Positions 21,742 to 32,479 of a DNA stretch of 64,000 bases are shown here, piece after piece. The DNA lies in contig NC_057807.1 of the NCBI RefSeq assembly GCF_018294505.1, positions 271,665,369-271,729,368 on the forward strand, written 5' to 3'. Every line of letters starts with the position of its first letter. The first letter of the stretch is position 1. Under the pieces are notes generated by a model. The model had not been told where the DNA came from. It made no database searches and saw only the letters and a list, made by a program, of their open reading frames with translations. The position numbers were made by a program, and so were the translations under genes. The DNA is from Triticum aestivum. Its lineage: Eukaryota; Streptophyta; Magnoliopsida; Poales; Poaceae.

Positions 21742-23465
21742 TGTTAGGGAACGTAGCATGCAATTTCAAAAAATTTCCTATGATCATGCAAGACCTATCT
21801 AGGAGATGCATGGCAACAAGGGGGGGAGAGTGTGTCCATGTACCCTCGTAGACCGAAAGCAGAAGCGTTAGGTTAACGCGGTTGATGTAGTCGAACTTCT
21901 TCACGATCCAACCGATCTAGTACCGAATGTACTGCACCTCTGAGTTCAACACACGGTCAGCTCGATGACGTCCCTCGAACTCTTGATCCAGCAGAGGGTC
22001 GAGGGAGAGTTTTGTCAGCATGACGGTGTGGTGACAGTGATGGTGATGTGATCCGCGCAGGGCTTCGCCTAAGCACTACGACGCTATGACCGGAGGAGTA
22101 AACTGTGGAGGGGGGCACCGCACACGGCTAAGCGAACAACTATTGTACTTTGGGGTGCCCCCTTCCCCCGTATATAAAGGAGGGGAGGAGGAGGCCAGCC
22201 ACCAAGGGGGGGAGTCCTACTAGGACTCCACTCATAGTAGGATTCGCCCCCTATTTTTCCTTTCTCATTGGAAGGAAAAGGGAAGGAGAGGGAGAGGGAG
22301 AGGGAAAGAGGAAATGGGGCCGCGCCCCCTCCCCCTTGTCCAATTTGGACTCCCTTGGGGGACGCCACCCTGAAGGCTCCCCTCTCTTTCTCCCCTATGG
22401 CCCATGAAGGCCCATTACTTCCCCAGGGGGTTCCGGTAACCCCTCGGTACTCCGATAAATATCCTAAACATCCCGAAACCATTCCGGTGTCCGAATACTA
22501 TTGTCCAATATATCAATCTTTACCTATCGACCATTTCGGGACTCCTCATCATGTCCGTGATCTCATTCGGGACTCCGAACAATCTTCGGTCACCAAAACA
22601 CATAACTCACAATACAAATCGTCATCGAACGTTAAGCATGCGGACCCCGGGTTCGAGAACTATGTAGACATGACCAAGACACATCTCCGGTCAATAACAA
22701 ATAGCGGAACCTAGATGCTCATATTGGTTCCTACATATTCTACGAAGATCTTTATCGGTCAAACCGCAATAACAACATACGTTATTCCCTTTGTCATTGG
22801 TATGTTACTTGCCCATCATCGGTATCCTCATAACTAGTTCAATATCATTAGAGGCAAGTCTCTTTACTCGTTCCGTAATGCATCATCCCACAACTAACTC
22901 ATTAGTCACATTGCTTGCAAGGCTTATAGTGATGTGCATTACCGAGAGGGCCCAGAGATACCTCTTCGATACTCGGAGTGACAAATCCTAATCTTGACCT
23001 ATGCCAACCCAACAAACACCTTCGGAGACACATGTAGAGCATCTTTATAATCACTTAGTTATGTTGTGACGTTTGATAGCACACAAGGTGTTCCTCCGGT
23101 ATTCGGGAGTTGCATAATCTCATAGTCAGAGGAATATGTATAAGCCATGAAGAAAGCAATAGTAATAAAACTTAACGATCATTATGCTAAGCTAACGGAT
23201 GGGTCTTGTCCATCACATCATTCTCTAATGACGTGATCCCGTTCATCAAATGACAACACATGTCTATGGTCAGGAAACTTAACCATCTTTGATTAACAAG
23301 CTAGTCAAGTAGAGGCATACTAGGGACACTTTGTTTTGTCAATGTATTCACACATGTACTAAGTTTCCGGTTAATACAATTCTAGCATGAATAATAATCA
23401 TTTATCATGTTATAAGGAAATATAAATAACAACTTTATTATTGCCTCTAGGGCATATTTCCATCA
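21742..23465 (-). repeat. 3' LTR of Angela-like element (complete)
   Basis: 1724 bp. On the minus strand it runs from TGATGGAAATATGCCCTAG to ACGTTCCCTAACA. A TATA-like tatataaa sits at about 22171. It is the intact reference for the split 5' LTR and for the 9617-10269 fragment. Confidence 0.93.
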
Positions 23466-23476
23466 GCCTCCCACTT
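23466..23476 (-). other. Polypurine tract of Angela-like element
   Basis: Minus strand AAGTGGGAGGC directly before the 3' LTR. Confidence 0.8.
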
Positions 23477-23791
23477 GCACTAGAGTCATTAATCTAGATT
23501 ACATAGTAATGATTCTAACACCCATAGAGTTTTGGTGTTGATCATGTTTTGCTCGTGGAAGAGGCTTAGTCAACGGGTCTGCAAGATTCAGATCCATTTG
23601 TATTTTGCAAATCTCTATGTCTCCCTCCTTGACTTGATCGCGGATGGAGTTGAAGCGTCTCTTGATGTGTTTGGTTCTCTTGTGAAATCCGGATTCCTTC
23701 GCTAAGCAATTGCTCCAGTATTGTCACAAAAGATTTTCATTGGACCCGGTGCACTAGGTATTACACCTAGATCAGATATGAACTCGTTCAT

Positions 23792-24295
23792 CTAGACTCC
23801 TTCATTTGCTGCTTCCGAAGCAGCTATGTACTCCGTTTCACACGTAGATCCCGCCACGACTCTCTGCTTGGAACTGCACCAACTGACAGCTTCACCATTC
23901 AATATAAATACGTATCCGGTTTGTGACATAGAGTCATCCGGATCAGTGTCAAAGCTTGCATCGACGTAACCATTTACGACAAGCTCTTTGTCACCTCCAT
24001 AAATGAGAAACATATCTTAAGTCCTTTTTAGGTATTTCAGGATGTTCTTGACCGTTGTCCAGTGATCCACTCCTGGAGTACTTTGGTACCTCCCTGCTAA
24101 ACTTATAGCAAGGCACACATCAGGTCTGGTACACAGCATTGCATACATGATATAACCTATGGCTGAGGCATAGGTAATGACTTTCATTTTCTCTCTATCT
24201 TCTACAGTGGTCGGACATTGAGTTTGACTCAACTTCACACCTTGTAACATAGGAAAGAACCCTTTCTTTGACTGATCCATTTTGAACTTCTTCAA
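23792..24295 (-). pseudogene. rh: RNase H of Angela-like pol
   Basis: Two adjoining minus-strand frames. 24017-24295 holds the RT-RNase H connection (SAIGYIMYAMLCTRPDVCLA, STPGVDHW). 23792-24013 holds RNase H with GYVDASFDTDPDD, GAVSW-like NGEAVSWCSSKQ and a TCETEYIAASEAA segment. A stop between them and the missing C-terminus make it inactive. Confidence 0.85.
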
Positions 24296-24396
24296 AACTT
24301 TATCAAGGTATGTGCTTTGTGAAAGTCCAATTAAGCATCAAGATCTATATCTATAGATCTTGATGCCCAATATATAAGCAACTTCACCGAGGTCTT

Positions 24397-25014
24397 TCAT
24401 TGAAAAAAAATCTTATTTAAGTATCCTTTTATGCTACCTAGAAATTCTATATCATTTCCCATCAACAATATGTCATCCACATATAATATAAGAAAGGCTA
24501 TAGAGCTCCCACTCACTTTCTTGTAAATACATGCTTCTCCAAAAGTCTGTATAAAACCATATGTTTTGATCACACTATCAAAGCATATATTCCAACTCCG
24601 AGATGCTTGCACCAGTCCATAAATGGATCGCTAGAGCTTGCACACTTTGTTAACACCTTTAGGATCGACAAAACCTTCTGGTTGCATCATATACAACTCT
24701 TCTTTAAGAAATCCATCAAGGAATGCAGGTTTGACATCCATTTGCCAAATTTCATAATCATAAAATGCGGCAATTGCTAACATGATTTGGACAGACTTAA
24801 GCATCGCTACGAGTGAGAAGGTCTCATCGTAGTCAACTACTTGAACTTGTCGAAAACCTTTCGGAACAAGTCGAGCTTTATAGACAATAACATTACCATC
24901 AGCGTCAGTCTTTTTCTTGAAGATCCATTTATTCTCTATGGCTTGCCAATCATCGGGCAAGTCAACCAAAGCCCACACTTTGTTCTCATACATGGATCCC
25001 ATCTCAGATTTCAT
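24397..25014 (-). pseudogene. rt: Reverse transcriptase of Angela-like pol, split by Tat2
   Basis: The frame 24631-25014 starts inside pol (MGSMYENKVWALVD) with NKWIFKKKTDADG, YKARLVPKGFRQ, DYDETFSLVAMLKSVQ and WQMDVKPAFLDGFLKEE. After a stop, 24397-24612 continues with ILYVDDILLMGND, so the copia YVDD active site is present. Tat2 inserted upstream of the RT core, between the integrase C-terminus and MKSEMGS; the target copy atggc at 25013 overlaps the local Met-Ala codons. Confidence 0.87.
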
Positions 25015-25017
25015 GGC

Positions 25018-25500
25018 TGAGGGAGTCCTGGATTAGGGGGTATCTGGACAGCCGGACTATATACTTTGTCCGAACTATTGGAGCATGAAGATACAAGACT
25101 CAAGACTCCGTCCCGTGTCCGTATGGGACTCTCCTTTGCGTGGAAGACAAGCTTGGCGATCCAGATATTGTATTTCCTTCCTTGTAACCGACTCCGTGTA
25201 AACCCTAGCCCTCTCCACTGTCTATATAAACCGTAGAGGTTGGTCCTTAGAAGGCCGATCACAATTACAATCATAATCATCATAGGATAACTTCTAGGGT
25301 TTAGCCTCTACGATCTCGTGGTAGATCTACTCTTGTACTACTCATATCGTCAATATTAATCAAGCAGGAAGTAGGGTTTTACCTCCATCGAGAGGGCCCG
25401 AACCTGGGTAAACATTGTGTCCCTTGCTTCCTGTTACCATTAGCCTAAGACGCATAGATTGGGACCCCCTACCCGAGATCCACTGGTTTTGACACTGACA
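25018..25500 (+). repeat. 5' LTR of Tat2
   Basis: 483 bp, tgagggagtcc to cactgaca. TATA box tatataaa at 25223-25230. Confidence 0.94.
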
Positions 25501-25526
25501 TTGGTGCTTTCATTGAGAGTTCCTCT
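25501..25526 (+). other. Primer binding site and leader of Tat2
   Basis: ttggtgctttcattgagag follows the LTR directly, with tggtgc where the tRNA CCA end would pair. I cannot name the tRNA. The gag ATG follows within 26 bp of the LTR. Confidence 0.5.
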
Positions 25527-26690
25527 ATGTCGTTGCTACAAGGCTCGATGGCTCGTCTCGTCGTCAAGGACAACATTACCTCAGGGGGAGCTCTGGCTAT
25601 AGGCCAAACTCTCCGACTTGGCGGCTTCATCATGGCTGCCCCATCGGCAGTTGCGCCGATGATGGCCTCTCGGGTCATCACGCATAACCTTCGCATCAAT
25701 TCGGAACTCGCCGAAAAGATGGATCCGATAGAGCTCTCCTCCCTTAATGAGCTCTTGGATCACATCGCCACTCTGGGAGTCGCTACAGACTACGACCGGA
25801 TCGGGCTTAAACCCGACCAAAGGGACATTAAATCCCCGCCGGCCACCCATGAGATAGCGGTAGTGGAGGAACCACACACGGATTGCCCCTCAATTTTGAG
25901 GACGAATTATGTCCGGATCACCGAGCTCCCTGAGCCGAACACCTGCTCAAGGGAAGACATGACCCGGGTCCCAGACTTAGAATCGGGCATTGGGCCGGAG
26001 AAATTGGGCAGCACCCTGGATCCCGAGCTGTCAGACTCGGAAGCTCCCATGCCCCTGGGTGCTAGATCAGATCAGAATCCGGATTCAGCTAACAACACCC
26101 ACCCGGACTTAAATCGTCTCTCCCACATCAGGCAAGAGCCCCAGGAGACAGTACATCACTACTGGGCCAGATTCCTCCTTGTGCTAAATAAGGTCAAGGA
26201 CTGTCGTGAGGAGGACGTAGTCTCACTTTTCTGCAAAAACTGCACGAACAAAGGAATCCTTAATGCTATAAGTCGCCGTGACATGGTACACTTTGCTGAC
26301 TTGGCGACCATAGTACAGAAGTACTGTGCAATGGAAAGCACCTGGAAAACCCAAACAGAATTTTGGGATAGTCTGTCTCTCACCAAAACCTTTGTCCGAA
26401 CTAAACGGGCGAACTCTCGTAAGTCGGCCGATCCAATCCCCAAGAAACCAAAGCCCACCCCAGGGCGGGGAACCGTATTGGAGGAATGGCTCAATGGGCC
26501 ATGTAAATTCCACAGTACTCCGGACAAAACACCAACTCATAGCCTTAGGGCATGTTGGATACTCCGGCAGGTTGCAAAAAGTGGCGAGGATCTTCTTGCA
26601 AGCCATAAAGCAGAACAACATCCCGCTAAAAAGCACAATACGGTACTAACAGTCTTCGAGACTTTCGCCTCAAACAATAGGCGCAAGTGA
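25527..26690 (+). CDS. gag: gag of Tat2 (387 codons, shortened)
   Basis: An open frame from ATG just downstream of the primer site. The N-terminal ~200 residues are low-similarity and acidic. The gag core begins at LSHIRQEPQETVHHYWARFL and continues through FCKNCTNKGILNAISRRD and the ADLATIVQKYCAMESTW segment. A basic stretch (KRANSRKS, KKPKPTPGRG) and CKFHSTPDKTPTHSLRACW may be a nucleic-acid-binding remnant. It ends at TGA (26688-26690). Protease/RT continues in the same frame right after, so the stop is probably a mutated sense codon in a formerly single Gag-Pol frame. Gag would form the particle shell. Confidence 0.8.
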   Translation: MSLLQGSMARLVVKDNITSGGALAIGQTLRLGGFIMAAPSAVAPMMASRVITHNLRINSELAEKMDPIELSSLNELLDHIATLGVATDYDRIGLKPDQRDIKSPPATHEIAVVEEPHTDCPSILRTNYVRITELPEPNTCSREDMTRVPDLESGIGPEKLGSTLDPELSDSEAPMPLGARSDQNPDSANNTHPDLNRLSHIRQEPQETVHHYWARFLLVLNKVKDCREEDVVSLFCKNCTNKGILNAISRRDMVHFADLATIVQKYCAMESTWKTQTEFWDSLSLTKTFVRTKRANSRKSADPIPKKPKPTPGRGTVLEEWLNGPCKFHSTPDKTPTHSLRACWILRQVAKSGEDLLASHKAEQHPAKKHNTVLTVFETFASNNRRK

Positions 26691-28027
26691 GCTCATCGAA
26701 GCTCCACTGAAATCTGCCATGTGGCAAAAATAAATCCATGGAATGACACTGCTATAACCTTCAATGCCAGTGACGAACCTCGATTCCAGACCGTCTGGGC
26801 TCCGGCCGCTTTGGTCCTTAGCCCGATCGTGGACGGCTTTTGGCTCACTAAAGTACTCATGGACGGCGGAAGCGGATTAAACTTGATCTATGAAGAAACA
26901 CTCAACAAGATGGAAGTTGATAAAAGCTGCATTGAACAAAGTGGCACAACCTTCAGGGGGATTGTCCCTAGTCGGGAAGCGTGGTGTGCGGGAAAAATCA
27001 CACTCGATGTGGTATTCGGCACCCCGGAGAATTATAGGTCCGAAGAAATCACATTCCAAGTGGCTCCTTTCAGCAGCGGATACCACACCCTTCTAGGGCG
27101 GGACACGTTTACAAGCTTTCAAGCTATACCCCATTACGGGTACATGAAGCTTAAAATGCCCGGACCCAATGGAATCATCACTCTAGCCAGTGATCCGGAC
27201 GTCGCACTTCACGCTGAAAACAAAACTGCAGCACTAGCCCTGGAAGCATTATCCGAAGCCCTAGCAACCGAAGAATTAACAACACTTCGGGCCACCATGG
27301 ACAGGGACGACGTGATACTCGACAAACGACCCAAGTCCACCTCATTTAAACCCACAGACGAGATAGTCAAATTCCAAGTCCATCCAACGGACCCCATGAA
27401 TACAGCTTCCATCGGGACACAGTTGAGCCCCGCAATGGACACCGCACTGCGAGACTTCTTACGCGAGAATTGGGACATTCTCGCCTGGCACCCATCGGAC
27501 ATGCCGGGAATCCCACGCAGATTGGCCGAACATAGCCTCAATATACTGAAAGGATACAAACCTGTCAAGCAGACTCTAAGGCGGTTTTCAGAGCCCAAAC
27601 GGCAAGCCATGGGGGAAGAGCTAGCCAAGCTACTCGAGGCCGGATTTATTAGAGATATCAAGCATCTGGATTGGCTGGCAAATCTGGTGATGGTACCAAA
27701 GAAGGACAAATCCTGGCGCCTATGTGTCGACTTCAAAGACCTCAACAAGGCTTGCCCCAAGGATCCCTTTCCCCTCTCTCGCATCGATCAAATCATTGAC
27801 GCCACAGCAGGACATGACTCGCTGTGTTTCCTCAACGCATACTCTGGATACCATCAGATAAAGATGGCAGAGTCCGACCAAGTTGCAACAGCTTTCATAA
27901 CGCCATATGGCCCTTTTTGCTTCAACAATATGCCCTTTGGGCTTAAGAATACTGGCGCAAACTACCAACGCATGATTCAAACATGCCTGGAAAAGCAAAT
28001 CGGCAAAATAGTGGAGGCATATCTGGA
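26691..28027 (+). pseudogene. pr-rt: Protease and first part of RT of Tat2, cut by an insertion
   Basis: One open frame in phase with gag. The protease has VLMDGGSGLNLIYEE and VVFGTPENYRSEE, with FSSGYHTLLGRDTF at its end. The RT part has LRRFSEPKRQAMGEELAKLL, the ..LVMVPKKDKSWRLCVDFKD palm motif, CPKDPFPLSRIDQIID, CFLNAYSGYHQIKMAESD, TPYGPFCFNNMPFGLKN, and reaches the active-site YLDD. The next element starts within these codons. The fingers and palm are otherwise undamaged. Confidence 0.9.
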
Positions 28028-29647
28028 TGATACGTCTCCAACGTATCTATAATTTATGAAGCATTCATGCTATTTTCTTATCTGTTTTGAATGATTATGG
28101 GCTTTATTATACACTTTTATATTACTTTTGGGACTAACCTATTAACGGAGGCCCAACCCATATTGCTGTTTTATTGCCTGTTTCAGTATTTCGAGGAAAA
28201 GGAATATCAAACGGAGTCCAAACGGAATGAAACCTTCGGCAACGTGATTTTTTGGAAGATTATCATCCTGGAGACTTGGAGGTCAAGTCAGAAGATACTC
28301 GAGGAGCCCAGGAGATAGGGGGGCGCGCCCCCCCTACAGGGTGCGCCCCCCTGTCTCGTGGACCCCTCGAGCACCCCCCGACCGACTTCTTTCGCCTATA
28401 TAATCCTACGTACCCTAAAAACATTGAAAATCAAGATAGATCGGGAGTTCCGCCGCCGCAAGCCTCTGCAGCCACCAAAAACCTCTCGGGAGTCCGTTCT
28501 GGCACCCTGCTGGAGGGGGAACCCATCACCGGTGGCCATCTTCATCATCCTGGTGCTATCCATGACGAGGAGGGAGTAGTTCACCCTCGGGGCTGAGGGT
28601 ATGTTCCAGTAGCTATGTGTTTGATCTCTCTCTCTCGTGTTCTCTCTATGGCACCATCTTGATGTATCGTGAGCTTTGTTATTATAGTTGGATCTTATGA
28701 TGTTTCTCCCCCTCTACTCTCTTGTGATGAATTGAGTTTCCCTCTTGAAGTTATCTTATCGGATTGAGTCTTTGATTTGAGAACACTTGATGTATGTCTT
28801 GCCGTGTTTATCTGTGGTGACAATGGGATATCACGTGCCACTTGATGTATGTTTTGGTGACCAACTTGCGGGTTTCGCCCATGAACCTATGCATAGGGGT
28901 TGTCACACGTTTTCTTGACTCTCTGGTAGAAACTTTGGGGCACTCTTTGAAATACTTCTATGTTGGTTGGATGAATCTGAGATTGTGTGATGCATATCGT
29001 ATAATCATGCCCACGGATACTTGAGGTGACAATGGAGTATCTAGGTGACATTAGGGTTTTGGTTGATTTGTGTCTTAAGGTGTTATTCTACTACGAACTC
29101 TTGAAAAGATTGATCCGAAAGAATAACTTTGAGGTGGTTTCGTACCCTACAATAATCTCTTCGTTTGTTCTCCGCTATTAGTGGCTTTGGAGTGACTCTT
29201 TGTTGCATGTTGAGGGATTGTTATATGATCTATCTATGTTATTATTGTTGAGAGAACTTGCACTAGTGAAAGTATGAAGCCTAGGCCTTGTTTCCTATCA
29301 TTGCAATACCGTTTACGCTCTCTTTTATCTTTAGTTACCTTGCTGTTTTTATTATTTCAGATTACAAATACCTATATCTACCATCCATATTGCACTTGTA
29401 TCACCATCTCTTCGCTGAACTAGTGCACCTATACAATTTACCATTGTATTGGGTGTGTTGGGGACACAAGAGACTCTTTGTTATTTGGTTGCAGGGTTGT
29501 TTGAGAGAGACCATCTTCATCCTATGCCTCCCACAGATTGATAAACCTTAGGTCATCCACTTGAGGGAAATTTGCTACTGTCCTACAAACCTGTGTACTT
29601 GCAGGCCCAACAACGTCTACAAGAAGAAGGTTGTGTAGTAGACATCA
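28028..29647 (+). repeat. 5' LTR of the non-autonomous element
   Basis: 1620 bp, tgatacgtctcc to gtagacatca. TATA box ctatataa at 28396-28403. Small frames inside (28252-28596, 28842-29024, 29288-29551) recur in the other LTR only because the LTRs are near-identical. Confidence 0.94.
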
Positions 29648-29657
29648 AGCTCTTTTC

Positions 29658-29745
29658 TGGCGCCGTTGCCGAGGAGGCTAGGTAAGCGGCACTCACTCAC
29701 ACCCCGTCAACTAAGCTCTTTTCTGTCGCCGTTGCCAGGGAGGTG
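29658..29745 (+). other. tRNA-Asp primer binding site with a second, offset copy
   Basis: tggcgccgttgccgagga (29658-29675) matches the tRNA-Asp 3' complement with one mismatch. The segment aagctcttttctg-cgccgttgcc from 29647 recurs 66 bp later from 29713 as ...ctgtcgccgttgccaggga, with a T in place of one G of the pairing TGG. Confidence 0.75.
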
Positions 29746-29839
29746 AGTGCTTGAAGGTATATCTTTAGATCTTGCAATCGAATCTTTTTGTTTCTTGTTT
29801 TATCACTAGTTTAGTTTATAAAAGAAAACTACAAAAGAA

Positions 29840-30724
29840 ATGGACTTGAGTTTGTCTCATACGCTTCATATTTTTAATATCTTTCGTGAGAATGATGGAA
29901 AGGAAAATTGTGCTCAAGTGCTAGAAGAAGAATGCATTAAAATATTTGGTACTAGATTGTATGATGAGCATGATTGCAATGTTGTTAGTATGAATTCCTT
30001 GAATATCCATGATGCTAATTATATGCAAGGCCACAAGCTTGGGGAAGCTATGTTTGATGAAGATGATATTTTTTGCTCCCCAAGTTTTGATGAGAATATT
30101 TATTATGATGAAAGCATGACTCCTATTTATGATGATTATATTGATGAAAGTGGGTTTGAAAGAGTGTCAACTTTATTTAGTGATGATTCCACTATTTCGG
30201 AAGAGGTTCCAATTGATTATGAGAACAAAGTTGCTATCTATGATGATTATTGTGATGACTTGTATGCTATTAAGAATAATGATAACCATGAAACTTGTCA
30301 TCATGATTTTAGTTTTCAGTTGGATTATGCCTCACATGATAATTATTTTGTTGAGTTTGCTCCCACTATTCCGAATGAGAAGAATTTTGCTTATGTGGAG
30401 AGTAGTAAATTTTCTATGCTAGTAGATCATGAAAAGAATGCTTTAGGTGCTGGTTATATTGTTGAGTTCATTCATGATTCTACTGAAAATTATTATGAGA
30501 GAGGAACATATGCTTGTAGGAATTGCAATAATGTCAAGTTTCCTCTCTATGTGCTTAAAATTTTGAAGCTATGCTTGTTTTACCTTCCTATGCTAGTTGA
30601 TTATTGTTCTCATAAGTTGTTTGCTCACAAAATCCCTATGCATAGGAAGTGGGTTAGACTTAAATGTGCTAGTCATATGCTTCATGATGCTCCCGTTATG
30701 TTTCAATTCTTATCTTTTATGTGA
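29840..30724 (+). CDS. Intact acidic ORF of unknown function in the non-autonomous element
   Basis: 294 codons, ATG to TGA, no interruption, 165 bp after the primer site. No gag, protease, RT or integrase motif. The N-terminus is MDLSLSHTLHIFNIFREND. The middle third is very rich in Asp, Tyr and Asn, with repeated short motifs (PIYDDYIDESGF, AIYDDYCDDLYAI). The C-terminal 75 residues switch to basic/hydrophobic with spaced Cys/His: YACRNCNN, then VLKILKLCLFYLPMLVDYC, possibly one membrane or buried helix, then KLFAHKIPMHRKW. It occupies the gag position. It could be a diverged packaging protein, an accessory factor, or a fast-evolving relic. I cannot assign a function. Confidence 0.7.
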   Translation: MDLSLSHTLHIFNIFRENDGKENCAQVLEEECIKIFGTRLYDEHDCNVVSMNSLNIHDANYMQGHKLGEAMFDEDDIFCSPSFDENIYYDESMTPIYDDYIDESGFERVSTLFSDDSTISEEVPIDYENKVAIYDDYCDDLYAIKNNDNHETCHHDFSFQLDYASHDNYFVEFAPTIPNEKNFAYVESSKFSMLVDHEKNALGAGYIVEFIHDSTENYYERGTYACRNCNNVKFPLYVLKILKLCLFYLPMLVDYCSHKLFAHKIPMHRKWVRLKCASHMLHDAPVMFQFLSFM

Positions 30725-30890
30725 GCATCGTTGTCATCACCATGCCTAGCTAGAAAGGCATTAAAGAAAAGCGCTTGTTGGGAGACAACCCAATATTTAT
30801 CCTTACTGTTTTTGTGTGTCCACATGATTATGCTACTTTAGTAATCATGTTCCAATAAAGTGCCAAGTAAGACCTTTAGGATAGCTTACG
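30725..30890 (+). other. Spacer after the ORF
   Basis: Short non-coding stretch leading into the repeated region; nothing specific seen. Confidence 0.4.
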
Positions 30891-31363
30891 GTGATAGTTG
30901 TGTTGATCCTGCTGAAAATCAGAAACTTTTGCACCCAGGAAATTAGTTTTGTTAATTCACAGAAACGTTCTTCTGATCTTATTCTTTTTGCTCTGGATTG
31001 GTAAACAAATATATTAGGACTTCCTAATTTGGTAGGAGTTTTGGAGTTACATAAGTATACGTTTGATACAGATTACTACAGACTGTTCTGTTTTTGACAG
31101 ATTCTGTTTTCTATGTGTTGTTTGCTTATTTTGATGAATCTATGGCTAGTATTAAGTGGTATGAACCATATAGAAGTTGGAATACAGTAGATATTACACC
31201 AATATGAATTTAGAATTAGTTCATTACAGTACCTAAGTGGCGGTTTTATTTTCTTATACTAACGGAGCTTACGAGTTTTCTGTTGAGTTTATTGTTGTGA
31301 AGTTTTCAAGTTTTGGGTAAAGATTCGATGGCCTATGGAATAAGGAGTGGCAAGAGCCTAAGA

Positions 31364-31446
31364 TTGGGGATGCCCAAGGCACCCCAAGGTAATATTCAAA
31401 GGACAACCAAGATCCTAAGCTTGGGGATGCCCCGGAAGGCATCCCC
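31364..31446 (+). other. Hairpin pair A carrying polypurine-tract motifs
   Basis: The first hairpin has ttgggg (31364-31369) against ccccaa (31382-31387). The second has ggggatgcc (31423-31431) against ggcatcccc (31438-31446), a perfect 9-bp stem with loop ccggaa. Both contain ttggggatgc, identical to the core of the real polypurine tract at 33745-33758. Confidence 0.75.
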
Positions 31447-32100
31447 TCTTTCGTCTTCGTTCATCGGTAACCTTACTTGGAGCTATATTTTTATTCACCA
31501 CATGATATGTGTTTTGCTTGGAGAGTCATTTTATTTTCTTATTATTTGCTTGCTTTTATTTATATTAATGTTTTTCATCTTTAGTTTCAATAAAAAAATT
31601 CAAGGATAGCCTTTACCATGCTTATTTTGCTAGTATACATGTTGCTGTTTGAAAACAGAAAGTTTACCGCTGTTGCAAAAATTCCTCAGAAAAGTCAAAG
31701 AATGGTATAATGTTGAAACCTTTTTAATAATGAGATCTGATAAATTTACTACAGTGGGAATTTTATTTCATAATTTTTGGAGTTAGGTAAGTATGATGAA
31801 TCTTGAATTCTTTACAGACTGTACTGTTTTGACAGATTGCTGTTATGTTTGCATTGTTTGTATATGTTTGCTTGTTTAATGATTCTATTTGAGGATAGGA
31901 GTATTAAATATGCAGAGGCATTTAGTATGCAATGTTGTATAATAATTGTAGTGATTTGTTACAGTAGGAAATGATAAGGTTTTGCATTGGTTTATACTAA
32001 CCTATCTCACGAGTTCTTGTTGAGTTTGTTGTGGATGAAGCTTTTGATAAAAAGAGAAACCATGATATGAGAGGAATTAAGAAGACACAAAAGTTCAATC

Positions 32101-32183
32101 TTGGGGATGCCCAAGGCACCCCAAGGTAATATTTCAAGAAGTCTCAAGCATCTAATCTTGGGGATGCCCCGGTAGGCATCCCA
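32101..32183 (+). other. Hairpin pair B carrying polypurine-tract motifs
   Basis: The first hairpin has ttgggg (32101-32106) against ccccaa (32119-32124). The second has gggatgcc (32161-32168) against ggcatccc (32175-32182), an 8-bp stem. Same arrangement and spacing as pair A. Confidence 0.75.
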
Positions 32184-32479
32184 CCTTTCTTCTTCAACAA
32201 TTATCGGTTAGTATCGGTTGAGCCTAAGTTTTTGCTTCTTCACATGAGTTGTGCTATCCTTGAAATGTCATTTTATTTTGTTTTGCATGCTGTTTGAATT
32301 CAATACCAAGATCTGAAATTCTTTAATGAGAGAGAGTCTTCATATAGCTACATAATTATTTAGCTACTCATTGATCTTCACTTAAATCTTTTCGGAGTAG
32401 TTTGTCATTTACTCGTGTGCTTCACTTATATCCTATGAGTAAATTGTTGAATAAGTTGATTGTCATAAATCTGAAATTA

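Larger units (their letters stand above)
30891..32290 (+). repeat. Two diverged ~0.7-kb repeat units in the non-autonomous interior
   Basis: Unit A (about 30900-31560) and unit B (about 31640-32290) share in order: 'tacagactgt.ctgtttt' / 'gacagatt', 'ggttttat..tatactaac', 'acgagtt..tgttgagttt', 'ttggggatgcccaaggcacc', 'ccaaggtaatatt', 'ttggggatgccccgg', 'ggcatccc' and 'tcattttattttgtt'-like tails. Spacing is about 737 bp between matching hairpins. The small frame 31313-31609 spans hairpins and is not credible as a gene. Confidence 0.75.
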
